A stretch of 10,341 nucleotides of DNA from Spirochaetota bacterium (GCA_030621685.1 JAUXHF010000047.1:1-10341); one strand, 5' to 3'. Numbered from the stretch's first letter, positions 1 to 6,776 are shown. Notes: generated from the letters alone by a model not told the origin. Made by a program: numbers and translations.

Positions 1-74
1 GGCTTTGCTGACGCTTGCATTTCTGAGGCTTGCTGACGCTTGCATTTCTGAGGCTTGCTGACGCTTGCATTTCT
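1..74. repeat. Three tandem copies of a 25-bp unit
   Basis: Positions 25-49 and 50-74 are identical 25-bp copies. Positions 1-24 are a third copy with small differences at its left edge (GGCTTTGCTG instead of GAGGCTTGCTG), so the array probably continues beyond the window. Each unit contains the near-repeated words GCTTGCTGACGCTTGCAT, meaning GCTTGC occurs twice per unit. The unit is 25 bp, not a multiple of three, and no gene spans it, so it is more likely a noncoding VNTR than a protein repeat. There are no spacers, so it is not a CRISPR array. Confidence 0.9.
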
Positions 75-217
75 GCTACTATGCTATATAGATAAAGGCA
101 AAAACAAAGCCGACTATATTATATTTCACAGTTTTTTAATAAAAAGAAATAAACCTCAAGCCTTTGCTAACTTACTTATTACACTCTTACGAAAAAGACA
201 TTTGCCAGAGAACAACC

Positions 218-541
218 CATATTCATTTAGAAAACGTATTGAAGTCCTTCGTATCTACGCAGATTATACCCTCGCTTAACTTGCATGTTAAAGAAGGTGA
301 TTTCGTTGTTTTTCTGGGACCCTCGGGCTGCAGAAAACCGACTCTTCTTAGGTTGATAGCTGGCCTAGAAACATTAACAGCTGGTCGAATTCTTATTGGC
401 GGAGAGGATGTTTTCTCAAACATTGCTTTTCCTCTAAAAATGGCAAAAATTCCAAAAAAGGAAATTACTGAAAAAGTCCATCCGCTTGCTAACATGCTTA
501 ATTTAGGGGAATACCTTCATCGCAAACCCGAGCAGCTTTCA
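218..541 (+). pseudogene. Decayed sugar-type ABC transporter ATPase (UgpC/MsmK/MalK family)
   Basis: The translation in this frame reads IHLENVLKSF, then a strand and Walker A region, then FSNIAFPLKMAKI and YLHRKPEQLS. This is the order and wording of the N-terminal half of the ATPases that power carbohydrate ABC importers. The gene is clearly broken. Walker A reads GPSGCRKPT (317-343) where GPSGCGKS/TT is required: the invariant Gly is Arg and the Ser/Thr position is Pro, each explained by one transition (GGA to AGA, TCG to CCG). Between GGEDV (ends 412) and FSNIAF (starts 413) the roughly 25-30 residues that normally hold the Q-loop (VFQxYALYPHM) are missing. Homology stops at the LS of the signature LSGGQ, so Walker B, the H-loop and the C-terminal regulatory domain are absent. 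The family is usually about 360 residues; about 108 remain. No start codon is left at the expected place (the codon before HIHLENV is ACC). No permease or binding-protein genes lie next to it. It cannot hydrolyse ATP. Confidence 0.9.
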
Positions 542-613
542 GCCTCTGCCGCTTTGTTTTTAGCCAGTGATGCAGCCTTAGCCAGCAAGCTATACTTGTT
601 GGTAGCGCTCTAA
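542..613 (+). other. Open tail after the ABC remnant, possible short-chain dehydrogenase scrap
   Basis: The frame of the ABC pseudogene stays open for 23 more codons after the signature motif breaks, up to a TAA at 611-613. The tail begins SAALFLASDAALASKL. The words ALFLASDAA match the C-terminal motif of short-chain dehydrogenases/reductases (FLASDAA followed by x-I-T-G-Q and VDGG), but the expected ITGQ and GG do not follow. This may be a fragment joined by deletion, or chance. It is too short to decide. Confidence 0.25.
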
Positions 614-653
614 GTCCCAGCAGAGTAAAGAGCATCGGGCATCACTGTGCCAG

Positions 654-866
654 CTAAGCCATGCCAATAAGCGCTTCCATGCTCTGCCATGGCCATGCTT
701 GAAGCGCTCTTACTGCTGCAAAAGCCTTATTTTCGGAAACATACAAGATCCAAGCTTCTTCTGCACTGGCTTCTTTGTGTACTTCAATTAAAAAATGCTG
801 TTGCAGCAACATTTTTTCAGCAAATTCAGCTTCTTTTCTTAGCGTAAACCGTGCTGTAGCTCTCAT
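654..866 (-). CDS. Small protein with DUF2007-like pattern
   Basis: This is a 70-residue protein on the minus strand, opposite to everything else in the window. The pattern is a basic strand (MRATARFTLRKEAEFAEKML), then a short helix and a strand (LQQHFLIEVHKE), then WILYVSENKAFAAVRALQAW. An alpha/beta arrangement with an A-E-x-L helix, a central acidic turn, W-x-L-x-V and a closing A-x-x-A-L helix recalls the small DUF2007/rhomboid-N-type ferredoxin-like domains that occur as free-standing small proteins of about 70 residues. An in-frame TAA lies upstream of the ATG, so the start is at 866 or further inside. Only a weak purine stretch (AGAAG) precedes it. It contains no transmembrane segment. 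It may be an intact accessory gene or the remnant of a larger one; the family call rests on pattern only. Confidence 0.45.
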   Translation of the reverse strand: MRATARFTLRKEAEFAEKMLLQQHFLIEVHKEASAEEAWILYVSENKAFAAVRALQAWPWQSMEALIGMA

Positions 867-959
867 GACTTCTATATTTCTATTTTAGGCTTCTTTATTT
901 AGTTTTTCTCATCGGCAAAAAACCCACACTTCTGCTTAGGTAATTTTCTAAATATAGTT

Positions 960-965
960 TATACT
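960..965 (+). promoter_or_regulatory. Possible -10 box upstream of the RDD gene
   Basis: TATACT is one base from the sigma-70 -10 consensus TATAAT and lies 56 bp before the RDD start codon, between that gene and the divergent small minus-strand gene. No good -35 hexamer is visible 16-18 bp upstream, so support is weak. Confidence 0.25.
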
Positions 966-1021
966 ATAGGCATGGAATAAGAAATTAGAATTTTTCTTGA
1001 CCAACAAAATATGTATGATTT

Positions 1022-1525
1022 ATGAATAACCCCGAAAATTCCAGAAAGGCTAGCCTGCCGCCAAAAGCTAGTTTAAACCAGCAAAAAACAAACAATCCTG
1101 AAGAGGCTGGTGCCGCCTCACAAGAAATTTTAGAAGTATATCCTGGACTTCGAGCGCGCAGTGGCGCTGCCATTTTAGACATGTTTATCATATTCTTTCT
1201 TACAATAGGCCTTGAACGCGGTTACGCCGGAGACTATATTAGCACATTTGAATTTAACTTTTTATATTTAGCTTGCACGCTTTGTTACTTGCTTTTTTTC
1301 TACCTAGCACTTTCTAGCACGGCGGGAAAGATAATTTTAGGCATGCACATTCACAAAGAAACTGGCGGACGCATGAGTGTTTTGCAGTGCTTTATACGCC
1401 TTGCCCTGCTACCTCTAAGCACTGGTATTTTCTTGCTCGGATACCTCTACTTAACCACAAATGTTAAGCGCCAAAGCTTGCACGACAAGTTAGCCCACAC
1501 CCTTGTTATCTATATTTATGAATAA
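1022..1525 (+). CDS. RDD family integral membrane protein
   Basis: This is a 167-residue protein. Residues 1-38 are polar (Asn, Gln, Pro, Lys, Ala) and probably a disordered cytoplasmic tail. The RDD domain begins at PGLRARSGAAILDMFI (about 41-56), where the family has R-x-x-A-x-x-x-D; Arg45 and Asp53 sit where the name-giving residues are expected. Further landmarks are S-T-A-G-K-I-I-L-G-M (about 99-108) for the family T-x-G-K-x-x-x-G, G-R-M-S-V-L-Q-C-F-I-R (116-126), and R-Q-S-L-H-D-K-L-A-H-T (150-160) for the family motif R-R-Q-x-x-H-D-x-x-A-x-T near the end. Three hydrophobic segments lie at about 48-66, 77-97 and 122-144. The family function is mostly unknown, with transport or ion exchange suggested for some members. 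A TGA at 1016-1018 in frame just upstream supports the ATG at 1022. No Shine-Dalgarno sequence precedes it. Downstream is a long gap, so it is probably transcribed alone. Confidence 0.9.
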   Translation: MNNPENSRKASLPPKASLNQQKTNNPEEAGAASQEILEVYPGLRARSGAAILDMFIIFFLTIGLERGYAGDYISTFEFNFLYLACTLCYLLFFYLALSSTAGKIILGMHIHKETGGRMSVLQCFIRLALLPLSTGIFLLGYLYLTTNVKRQSLHDKLAHTLVIYIYE

Positions 1526-1680
1526 CCGAGGGCTTCATTCTCTTATTTATCAGACAAAGTTAAGTTTTTTTAAAAAACTATAAAATTTTCTTTTTTGCCG
1601 TCTTTCAATAATATCCCTACTAAAATTCTTATTCAAGGTATACTCTCATAACGATACTCACCATCAAACCCTGAACAAAC

Positions 1681-1724
1681 CAAAGCAAAGCCCAGCAAAG
1701 CAAAGCCCAGCAAAGCAAAGCCCC
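1681..1724. repeat. 15-bp tandem repeat CAAAGCAAAGCCCAG, about three copies
   Basis: Copies lie at 1681-1695, 1696-1710 and 1711-1724; the last ends CAAAGCAAAGCCCC. Degenerate relatives (AAAAGCCCAGCCCC, AACGAAAGCCAGCC, AATGAAAGCAG) continue to about 1775, so a longer array has partly decayed. The unit itself contains CAAAG twice. It lies between genes. Confidence 0.85.
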
Positions 1725-1858
1725 AAACGAAAAAGCCCAGCCCCCTAAACGAAAGCCAGCCTCCAAATGAAAGCAGTAGCAGCAGCTTCCTGTTTTTCAC
1801 ATTACTTACGAGAATTTTATATTGTAATTGTTAATTTTTAAAGTATGTTAAGTATTTT

Positions 1859-1878
1859 CTAGACATGTTTTTGTCTAG
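1859..1878. repeat. Inverted repeat (7-bp stem, 6-nt loop)
   Basis: CTAGACA at 1859-1865 pairs exactly with TGTCTAG at 1872-1878 around the loop TGTTTT. No T-run follows on either strand, so it does not look like an intrinsic terminator. It lies about 250 bp before the DUF2391-like gene and could be an operator or chance. Confidence 0.4.
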
Positions 1879-2111
1879 CTTATCCACTTCTCCCCGCCTT
1901 TCTCCTTTTGTTTTTATCTGCTTTCTTGCTTTCTGTTAATACTAAGATATTTACACTACTTTTAATACTTAATAACACTTTCATTCTTCTGCTATTTTCT
2001 TAAAAAGAAGCGGAAGTTTTATTAGCGCTTAGCTTTTAGTGCTTAGCCTAGTTCTATTGCTTTAGCTAGCCATAGCTGCTAAAAATTAAATTTAAAAACC
2101 TCAAAGCCAAG

Positions 2112-2118
2112 AAGGAAG
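2112..2118 (+). promoter_or_regulatory. Strong Shine-Dalgarno site AAGGAAG
   Basis: AAGGAAG lies six bases before the ATG at 2125 and fixes that start. It is the only convincing Shine-Dalgarno site ahead of a gene in this window. Confidence 0.75.
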
Positions 2119-2124
2119 TTAGCT

Positions 2125-2682
2125 ATGTTCAACAAAATACCCCAAGACCCAAGCAGCCTTTCAAAACAAAAAAAACAATCGCAGATGAGTAGCCGAAAAG
2201 GCCATACCATTAAGCGGCTAGGTGGCTACCTACATCGCATCATTCCCATTGGCGATAGAACTGGAAAAGTGCTTTATTTTGCCATTAAACCGCTGATGGT
2301 GGAGCTCAAACCCCGTGATATTATGCAGATAATCGTGGGAGCTTCACTTTTTGCTATTCCTGTATCTTTCACTGAAGAGGCTTGGCAGTTGGGCATGGTT
2401 CTACCCTTAAACAATGTGCTGGGAATCTTGCTACTTTCTTTAGTTTTCATATCCGGATTTGTGTATTTCAACTTTTATCGATTTAATTTCAGAAATAATT
2501 TTTTTAACTACTTTAAACGTGTAATAGCAACCTATACCTTATCTTTCATAGTGGTAGCCCTGATCCTAACACTTATTCAAAAATGTCCTTGGGGAGTAAA
2601 CAATGTTCTAGCTTTTAAACGCATTATAATCATCTCTTTCCCCGCCTGCATGAGCGCCACGCTAAGTGATACTATTAAATAA
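2125..2682 (+). CDS. DUF2391-like integral membrane protein
   Basis: This is a 185-residue protein with a strong ribosome binding site. Residues 1-60 are basic and polar (KQKKQSQMSSRKGH), probably cytoplasmic. The membrane part starts at IMQIIVGASLFAIPVSFTEE (about 66-85): the G-A-S-x-F-A-x-P-x-x-F-T-E-E-x-W pattern (72-87) is the most recognisable part of the DUF2391/TIGR02587 group of predicted membrane proteins. Further hydrophobic segments lie at about 90-118, 133-152 and 165-182. The C-terminus, ISFPACMSATLSDTIK, matches the family's closing P-x-x-x-x-A-T-x-x-D. The conserved Glu pair inside a membrane segment suggests an ion- or proton-linked role, but the family has no established function. 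The family assignment is from memory of the motif. It stands alone: 599 bp separate it from the upstream gene and 89 bp from the next. Confidence 0.75.
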   Translation: MFNKIPQDPSSLSKQKKQSQMSSRKGHTIKRLGGYLHRIIPIGDRTGKVLYFAIKPLMVELKPRDIMQIIVGASLFAIPVSFTEEAWQLGMVLPLNNVLGILLLSLVFISGFVYFNFYRFNFRNNFFNYFKRVIATYTLSFIVVALILTLIQKCPWGVNNVLAFKRIIIISFPACMSATLSDTIK

Positions 2683-2771
2683 CACAAAAATAAACTTGCT
2701 TTTTCCTGCATCTCTTCTTCCTTTTATATTACCTAGCAGATACAAGTATTTCTATTTTTGTTTCTACTAAA

Positions 2772-4562
2772 ATGCTACATATTCAAAAAGCTCATAAACA
2801 AGGATTTGCTTTTTCTTTTCAAGGAAGAAAACTCTCTTCACAGTATAACCCCCTGCAGGAAGGCGAAAGAATTCTTCGCTGGCAGAATTTAAACCAAGCA
2901 GAGCTTGTTTTTTTCTTAGGGTTTTTCCCAGTTTACCATATTGCTAAGGCTTTGCAAGATTTCGAGAAACAAGAAAAACAAAACAAGGTTCGCTGGTTCA
3001 TCTTTGAAAGCTTAGCACTTTCTCATAAGGATGTCGATACCGCCCTTTTGAAGGTAGGCTTGAAAAACCCTCAGCAGCGAGCCTACCTATGGAGTATTTT
3101 AGGCGCCCAAGAAAAACTTTCTAGCTTTGTTGCTAGCCTCCCCCAGGCCCAAAGCCTGTCTAAGGCGCTTATCATCAAAAGCCCTTACATGCCAAAAGCC
3201 GATAGAGACCTTTTTCAGCAGAGCCTTGCTCGTATAAGTCGCCGCCGGCATGCACAGCAAATTACCCAGCAATATTTCTCGCTTCTTTGGCAAATAAATA
3301 GGCTTAACAACCTTAGGCAGCCCTGCCTTACAAGCCGCCTAGAAAAACCAAGCCCGCATACCCATGCCAAAGAGTCTTTTCTCCTCCAGCCGCGATATTT
3401 TATCGATTCACTCTCCCTCGAAAAAACGGCTACCCAGCAAGGAGTAAATCATAAACTCCCTGCCACGGCCATAGCCTTGCTAAGTGGTTTGTCAAGCGAG
3501 CATCAACTTAAGCATTTAAAAGAAAGCGCTCGCTATTTCCCAATTTTCACGGCAGCCGGCATGGTGCCATGGCTGAAAAAACATGGCATTGCTTTCGATG
3601 CCGTTATGACCAGTGATGGCGGGCAGGTTAATGCTTTGCATTTCCACTGGTGTAGCGAAAAAAATATAACAGATTTTCCATGCCAGAAAACCAGCCAAGA
3701 ACGCCCGCTCCCCTTAGATGCAGCAGCCAAGCCAAGCCCCGCCCCGCCGCTCATCGCCTCGCTCTCCACCAGCTTGCATTGCCTTCAATTATACGCAAGC
3801 TTCCTGCAAAACCAAGAATTGCCCAAGCCCCATGCCTTGCCCATATGCCTCTACATAGACGATAAAGATATTTTTGAAGCCTTAGCCAATGCAAAGCAAT
3901 ACGCTGCTGCTTTTCTGGAAATGGACGGCTCGCTGGTACATTGCATGATACGCTTATTAGCAAAATTAGGCTTTCAAAACATTATGAGCTTTGGCATAGA
4001 CTTCTCGTATACTGGGTTTCAAAGCCATGCTTCTGGTTATACCTTAGCACAATCATGTTTTCATAAAGCCAAAAAATTATCGTCTTTCGATACCTTAGCG
4101 CTCCCCCTTTTTGCTGGCATGAAAAAAAACAAGACTCAAGCACCAGCACCAGCACCAGCACCAGCACCTCAAGCACCTTATGCCATGAGCGATAGCAAAC
4201 TTCTACTCTATCAAGAACGTTTCTTGCATTTGCAAAAACAACTTAAGCAGCAATACGGCACAAACATTTTCCGTGCAGAAAGCAGCCAAGCACAGCTAGT
4301 AACCAGCCAAGCCAAGCAAATAACTGTGAACACAAAACCATCAAAACTTTGGTCATTAAAATTCTCTCCCAAGCCTTATACCAAACAGCAACTAGCCAAT
4401 ATTCATACAGCCATTAAATCCCTAAGCATGCCTCTTGCTAAAGAAACTTTTTCCAAGCAGGTCATGAAACAACAAAAACCAATACAAGCAGAATTTTATA
4501 GAGAGCATCATTTGCGAAAACGTCTAACATCGCTTTTACAAAATGAAGCCTGTTTTGCCTAG
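2772..4562 (+). CDS. DUF115 / Maf-like putative glycosyltransferase
   Basis: This is a 596-residue soluble protein. DUF115 (MptE-like, motility-associated factor) proteins include the Maf enzymes that add nonulosonic acids to flagellin. Residues 26-37 (NPLQEGERILRW) match the N-terminal start of spirochaete-type members. The core is about 228-440. It has A-I-A-L-L-S-G-L-S-S-E (233-243) where the family has a GxGPSLE nucleotide-sugar site, Y-F-P-I-F-T (255-260), H-G-I-x-F-D-A-V-M-T-S-D-G-G (261-274, family G-I-x-P-D-x-V-x-x-x-D), P-L-I-A-S-L-S-T-S (325-333), G-S-L-V-H-C (386-391) and F-G-I-D-F-S-Y with H-A-S-G-Y-T (407-413, 419-424). The DGG, GxDFSY and HAxGY landmarks are kept, but GPSLE has become GLSSE. 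Residues 457-466 are a perfect (AP)5 run from a GCACCA hexanucleotide repeat, between core and C-terminal helices. No flagellar gene is adjacent and no Shine-Dalgarno site is visible. A different sugar acceptor, or loss of activity, is possible. Confidence 0.75.
   Translation: MLHIQKAHKQGFAFSFQGRKLSSQYNPLQEGERILRWQNLNQAELVFFLGFFPVYHIAKALQDFEKQEKQNKVRWFIFESLALSHKDVDTALLKVGLKNPQQRAYLWSILGAQEKLSSFVASLPQAQSLSKALIIKSPYMPKADRDLFQQSLARISRRRHAQQITQQYFSLLWQINRLNNLRQPCLTSRLEKPSPHTHAKESFLLQPRYFIDSLSLEKTATQQGVNHKLPATAIALLSGLSSEHQLKHLKESARYFPIFTAAGMVPWLKKHGIAFDAVMTSDGGQVNALHFHWCSEKNITDFPCQKTSQERPLPLDAAAKPSPAPPLIASLSTSLHCLQLYASFLQNQELPKPHALPICLYIDDKDIFEALANAKQYAAAFLEMDGSLVHCMIRLLAKLGFQNIMSFGIDFSYTGFQSHASGYTLAQSCFHKAKKLSSFDTLALPLFAGMKKNKTQAPAPAPAPAPQAPYAMSDSKLLLYQERFLHLQKQLKQQYGTNIFRAESSQAQLVTSQAKQITVNTKPSKLWSLKFSPKPYTKQQLANIHTAIKSLSMPLAKETFSKQVMKQQKPIQAEFYREHHLRKRLTSLLQNEACFA
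4140..4169 (+). repeat. In-frame GCACCA hexanucleotide repeat encoding (Ala-Pro)5
   Basis: There are five consecutive hexanucleotide units (the last is GCACCT) inside the Maf-like gene, flanked on both sides by CAA-GCA-CC. Because the unit is six bases, copy changes keep the frame and only lengthen or shorten an Ala-Pro linker. Confidence 0.9.
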
Positions 4563-4609
4563 CTTGATATTAATTTTATAAGACTCATTCTATACGCAGG
4601 CTTTTCAAT

Positions 4610-6514
4610 TTGTCCTTCGCCTCAGGCCCCAAGCACAACAAAGATATTTTTTTAGAACTTATGACTCCCATACAAAAAATAAAAAAAATAGCTCAAGATA
4701 ACGTGCCTAAAACTAACGTTAAAGCTAAGGCCTTAACAAGATCCATGCCTCTAACAAAGCAAGCAATACCGAATACACAACTATGGCAAGTAATACTTGA
4801 TTGGCTTAAAAACAATTACGGGCAAACTCATTTTCTCCATTCAATCGTCAATAACAAAGCACACTCGTATTCCGGTGATGAAGCCGCCTTCATTATTAAA
4901 GCTGGCATGTTAGGGTTGCGAAAACTTGGCATACAAAAAAAAGATCATGCCGGTATCATGATGAGCACTTCTCCTTACTGGTTTTTTTTCGACCAAATGT
5001 TAGCTAGCTTAGGTGCAGTTAACGTGGGCATTTTTGAAGAAACCCCCATTGATAGACTGCAGCACATTATTAAAGAAAATAAAATTAAAGTAATATTTCT
5101 TAATAATGAAACATCGGCTAACAGCCTTACCGCTTTTCAAAAAAAAATCTCCTTGCTTATTGTTGGCGATCATTTATATCAAAGCCTCATCACCAATAAC
5201 AACTTCCCCGATCTTAAGGTAGTAAAGATCTCAACCCTCCTGCAATTAGGCGCCGATGTTCTTCAGCGAAACAAAAACGCTTTTGAACGACATGCCGTAG
5301 TAAGCAAAAATCATGAAATAAAAAATATCCTCTACTCTTCAATTCATAATAGGAGAACAAAAGTGTCTCAAGCAAATATTCTGCAGCAGATAGAACATAT
5401 CAGCAAGTATATAGATTTCATGGAAAAGGACCAAGCCATCACAATCAACGTTCCACTCCCTCATATTTTCACCAGAATCTTCTTGTATGTTTGCTTAAAG
5501 AAAGGAGTTCATATTCATCTTCTTCCACAAGCAGGCTTCTACAAGAATTTTTCTTTAGTAAGCAGGCCCACAACTTTTATTACTCAACCCCATTCCCTCA
5601 CAAAAATAATTAAAATTATTCAAGGCGAGGCCTTATCGAAATATCCGCTCGTAGCTTATGTCATCAATAAAGCCATTGCCCATGCCCAAAAAAAATCTAT
5701 ATCGAACCAGCCTTTTCTATGGCTCTTCTATAATTTTTTTGTGTATCGAAAAATACGAAAGAATTTAGGCTACAGTATAAAAAACGTTGTAACAGGCCTT
5801 AGCAAAGTACCCGAATCGACATTTAACTTTTATACGAACATGGGCATAAAAGTTTTTGAGCATTATGCCATTACTGAAATGGCCTCTTTTCTGGCAGCAA
5901 GCAGTAACAAATTCTATAAACCACTGGCCCAAGGCCGAATAATAAAGCCTATACAAGCAAAACTTTCAAAGAAAGGTGAGCTTTTCATCAAAAGCCCTCT
6001 TTTAAAGCCTGCCTCCCATCATGATAAAACGCCCGCGCCCGCTCACTCAGCAAAAAAAAATCAGAGTATTACAGAATGGTTTAACACCGGCGATATTGCT
6101 GATATTGACAATGACTGCTTTTTATCCATACTGGGTAGTGCTGATAATTTCTGTTTTTTAAACAATGGCAAGAAAATAAACCTCGAGAAAATCCAGCAAC
6201 TCTTTGTTAAAAACATGTTTATTGAACATACCTTTGCTACCTTGAACATGCAGCAAAAGGTGGTTGTCCTTGCCTTTGTAAACATAGCCAATCTGAATAC
6301 GGAAATGCGGTATTATGTGGAAGGCAGTATTGCTGCTTTCATTAAAGAAATATCATCACAGTTAGATGCCCATGAGAAAATAAAGGATTACACTATTATT
6401 TGGAGGCCGCTTTCTATATTCAGATCTGAACTTACGCCAAACCTCACCTTAAATAAAAACACTCTCTTGAAAACATTTTCTATTGAACTCAGAAAAATGT
6501 ATATCAAAAAATAA
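4610..6514 (+). CDS. AMP-binding (long-chain acyl-CoA synthetase-like) protein with degraded active site
   Basis: The 634-residue length is normal for long-chain acyl-CoA synthetases, which activate fatty acids through an acyl-adenylate. The fold is readable end to end: S-Y-S-G-D-E-A (86-92), L-G-A-V-N-V-G-I (134-141), N-V-P-L-P-H-I-F-T-R-I (280-290, family LPLAHxFER), F-E-H-Y-A-I-T-E-M-A (416-425, family GYGxTE), W-F-N-T-G-D-I-A (490-497) and L-T-P-N-L-T-L-N-K (608-616). Key residues are lost. The P-loop, normally YTSGTTGxPKG, reads YSSIHNRRTKV (242-252). SGGAP is TGLSKVP (395-401). The GR after the TGD motif is GS (509-510). The PxxIE stretch is LEKIQ. The A10 lysine in LKxKR is changed (LTLNKN). 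It is therefore probably not a working ligase, although the frame is intact. Start: TTG at 4610 with weak GCAGG upstream; ATG at 4661 (residue 18) is equally likely. An in-frame TGA at 4565 excludes earlier starts. It lies 47 bp after the Maf-like gene and may be co-transcribed. Confidence 0.8.
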   Translation: MSFASGPKHNKDIFLELMTPIQKIKKIAQDNVPKTNVKAKALTRSMPLTKQAIPNTQLWQVILDWLKNNYGQTHFLHSIVNNKAHSYSGDEAAFIIKAGMLGLRKLGIQKKDHAGIMMSTSPYWFFFDQMLASLGAVNVGIFEETPIDRLQHIIKENKIKVIFLNNETSANSLTAFQKKISLLIVGDHLYQSLITNNNFPDLKVVKISTLLQLGADVLQRNKNAFERHAVVSKNHEIKNILYSSIHNRRTKVSQANILQQIEHISKYIDFMEKDQAITINVPLPHIFTRIFLYVCLKKGVHIHLLPQAGFYKNFSLVSRPTTFITQPHSLTKIIKIIQGEALSKYPLVAYVINKAIAHAQKKSISNQPFLWLFYNFFVYRKIRKNLGYSIKNVVTGLSKVPESTFNFYTNMGIKVFEHYAITEMASFLAASSNKFYKPLAQGRIIKPIQAKLSKKGELFIKSPLLKPASHHDKTPAPAHSAKKNQSITEWFNTGDIADIDNDCFLSILGSADNFCFLNNGKKINLEKIQQLFVKNMFIEHTFATLNMQQKVVVLAFVNIANLNTEMRYYVEGSIAAFIKEISSQLDAHEKIKDYTIIWRPLSIFRSELTPNLTLNKNTLLKTFSIELRKMYIKK

Positions 6515-6671
6515 ATTCTCATTCTAATATTTCTTTCAACGCTAAGACCTTATAGCGATATTCTGCTGCTGCTTAACACCTATGAGAATATACAGTAAAA
6601 AATACAGCTAACCGCTAAAATTTTTAATGCCTGTTTTATAGTTTTATGGCTAAAAACATGCTTAAAAACGT

Positions 6672-6677
6672 TATAAT
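6672..6677 (+). promoter_or_regulatory. Perfect -10 hexamer TATAAT, candidate TRAP operon promoter
   Basis: TATAAT matches the sigma-70 -10 consensus and lies in the gap before the TRAP binding-protein gene, 213 bp from its start. No TTGACA-like hexamer is visible at 16-18 bp upstream, and such words are common in AT-rich DNA. Confidence 0.3.
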
Positions 6678-6760
6678 ACTAGATGTAACCCCGTTAAAAA
6701 TACTTTACACCCCACCCATGCCCATTATGCAGCCATACGCTATGAAAAAATAAATTAAAA

Positions 6761-6776
6761 AGCGCTTATTAGCGCT
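6761..6776 (-). terminator. AGCGCT inverted repeat, possible minus-strand terminator or operator
   Basis: AGCGCTTATTAGCGCT has a perfect 6-bp stem and a 4-nt loop. Read on the minus strand it is followed by a T-rich run (TTTTTAATTTATTTTTT), the shape of an intrinsic terminator. No minus-strand gene leads into it, so it could stop antisense transcription toward the upstream gene, or act as a palindromic operator for the TRAP genes. The short stem leaves this uncertain. Confidence 0.35.

Larger units (their letters stand above)
1526..2124. other. Gene-free region of about 600 bp with repeats
   Basis: I see no credible protein gene, tRNA or rRNA here. The stretch contains AGTTTTTTTAAAAAACT at 1563-1579 (AT-only core), a C/A-rich low-complexity block at about 1670-1790 with a 15-bp tandem repeat, a hairpin at 1859-1878, a pyrimidine-rich stretch at about 1885-1960, and near the end two imperfect direct repeats TAGCGCTTAGC (2023-2033) and TAGTGCTTAGC (2037-2047). 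The 3' end must hold the promoter of the DUF2391-like gene, but no convincing -35/-10 pair stands out. The strongly skewed composition fits decayed intergenic DNA or a deleted gene. Confidence 0.6.

Noticed and set aside
1..74. CRISPR array
   Set aside because: The repeats follow each other directly with no spacers, so this is a simple tandem repeat.
55..279. Short plus-strand open frame across the left edge
   Set aside because: It overlaps the ABC remnant in another frame and the 25-bp repeats, and shows no recognisable domain.
1563..1579. Intrinsic terminator after the RDD gene (AGTTTTTTTAAAAAACT)
   Set aside because: The stem is almost all A-T and self-complementary without a real loop, so it would not form a stable terminator hairpin.
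1880..1888. DnaA box (TTATCCACT) suggesting a replication origin
   Set aside because: It is one near-match only. I saw no further boxes, and no dnaA or dnaN gene is present.
3533..3963. Minus-strand open frames inside the Maf-like gene
   Set aside because: They overlap a long gene with clear family motifs and have no recognisable content of their own.
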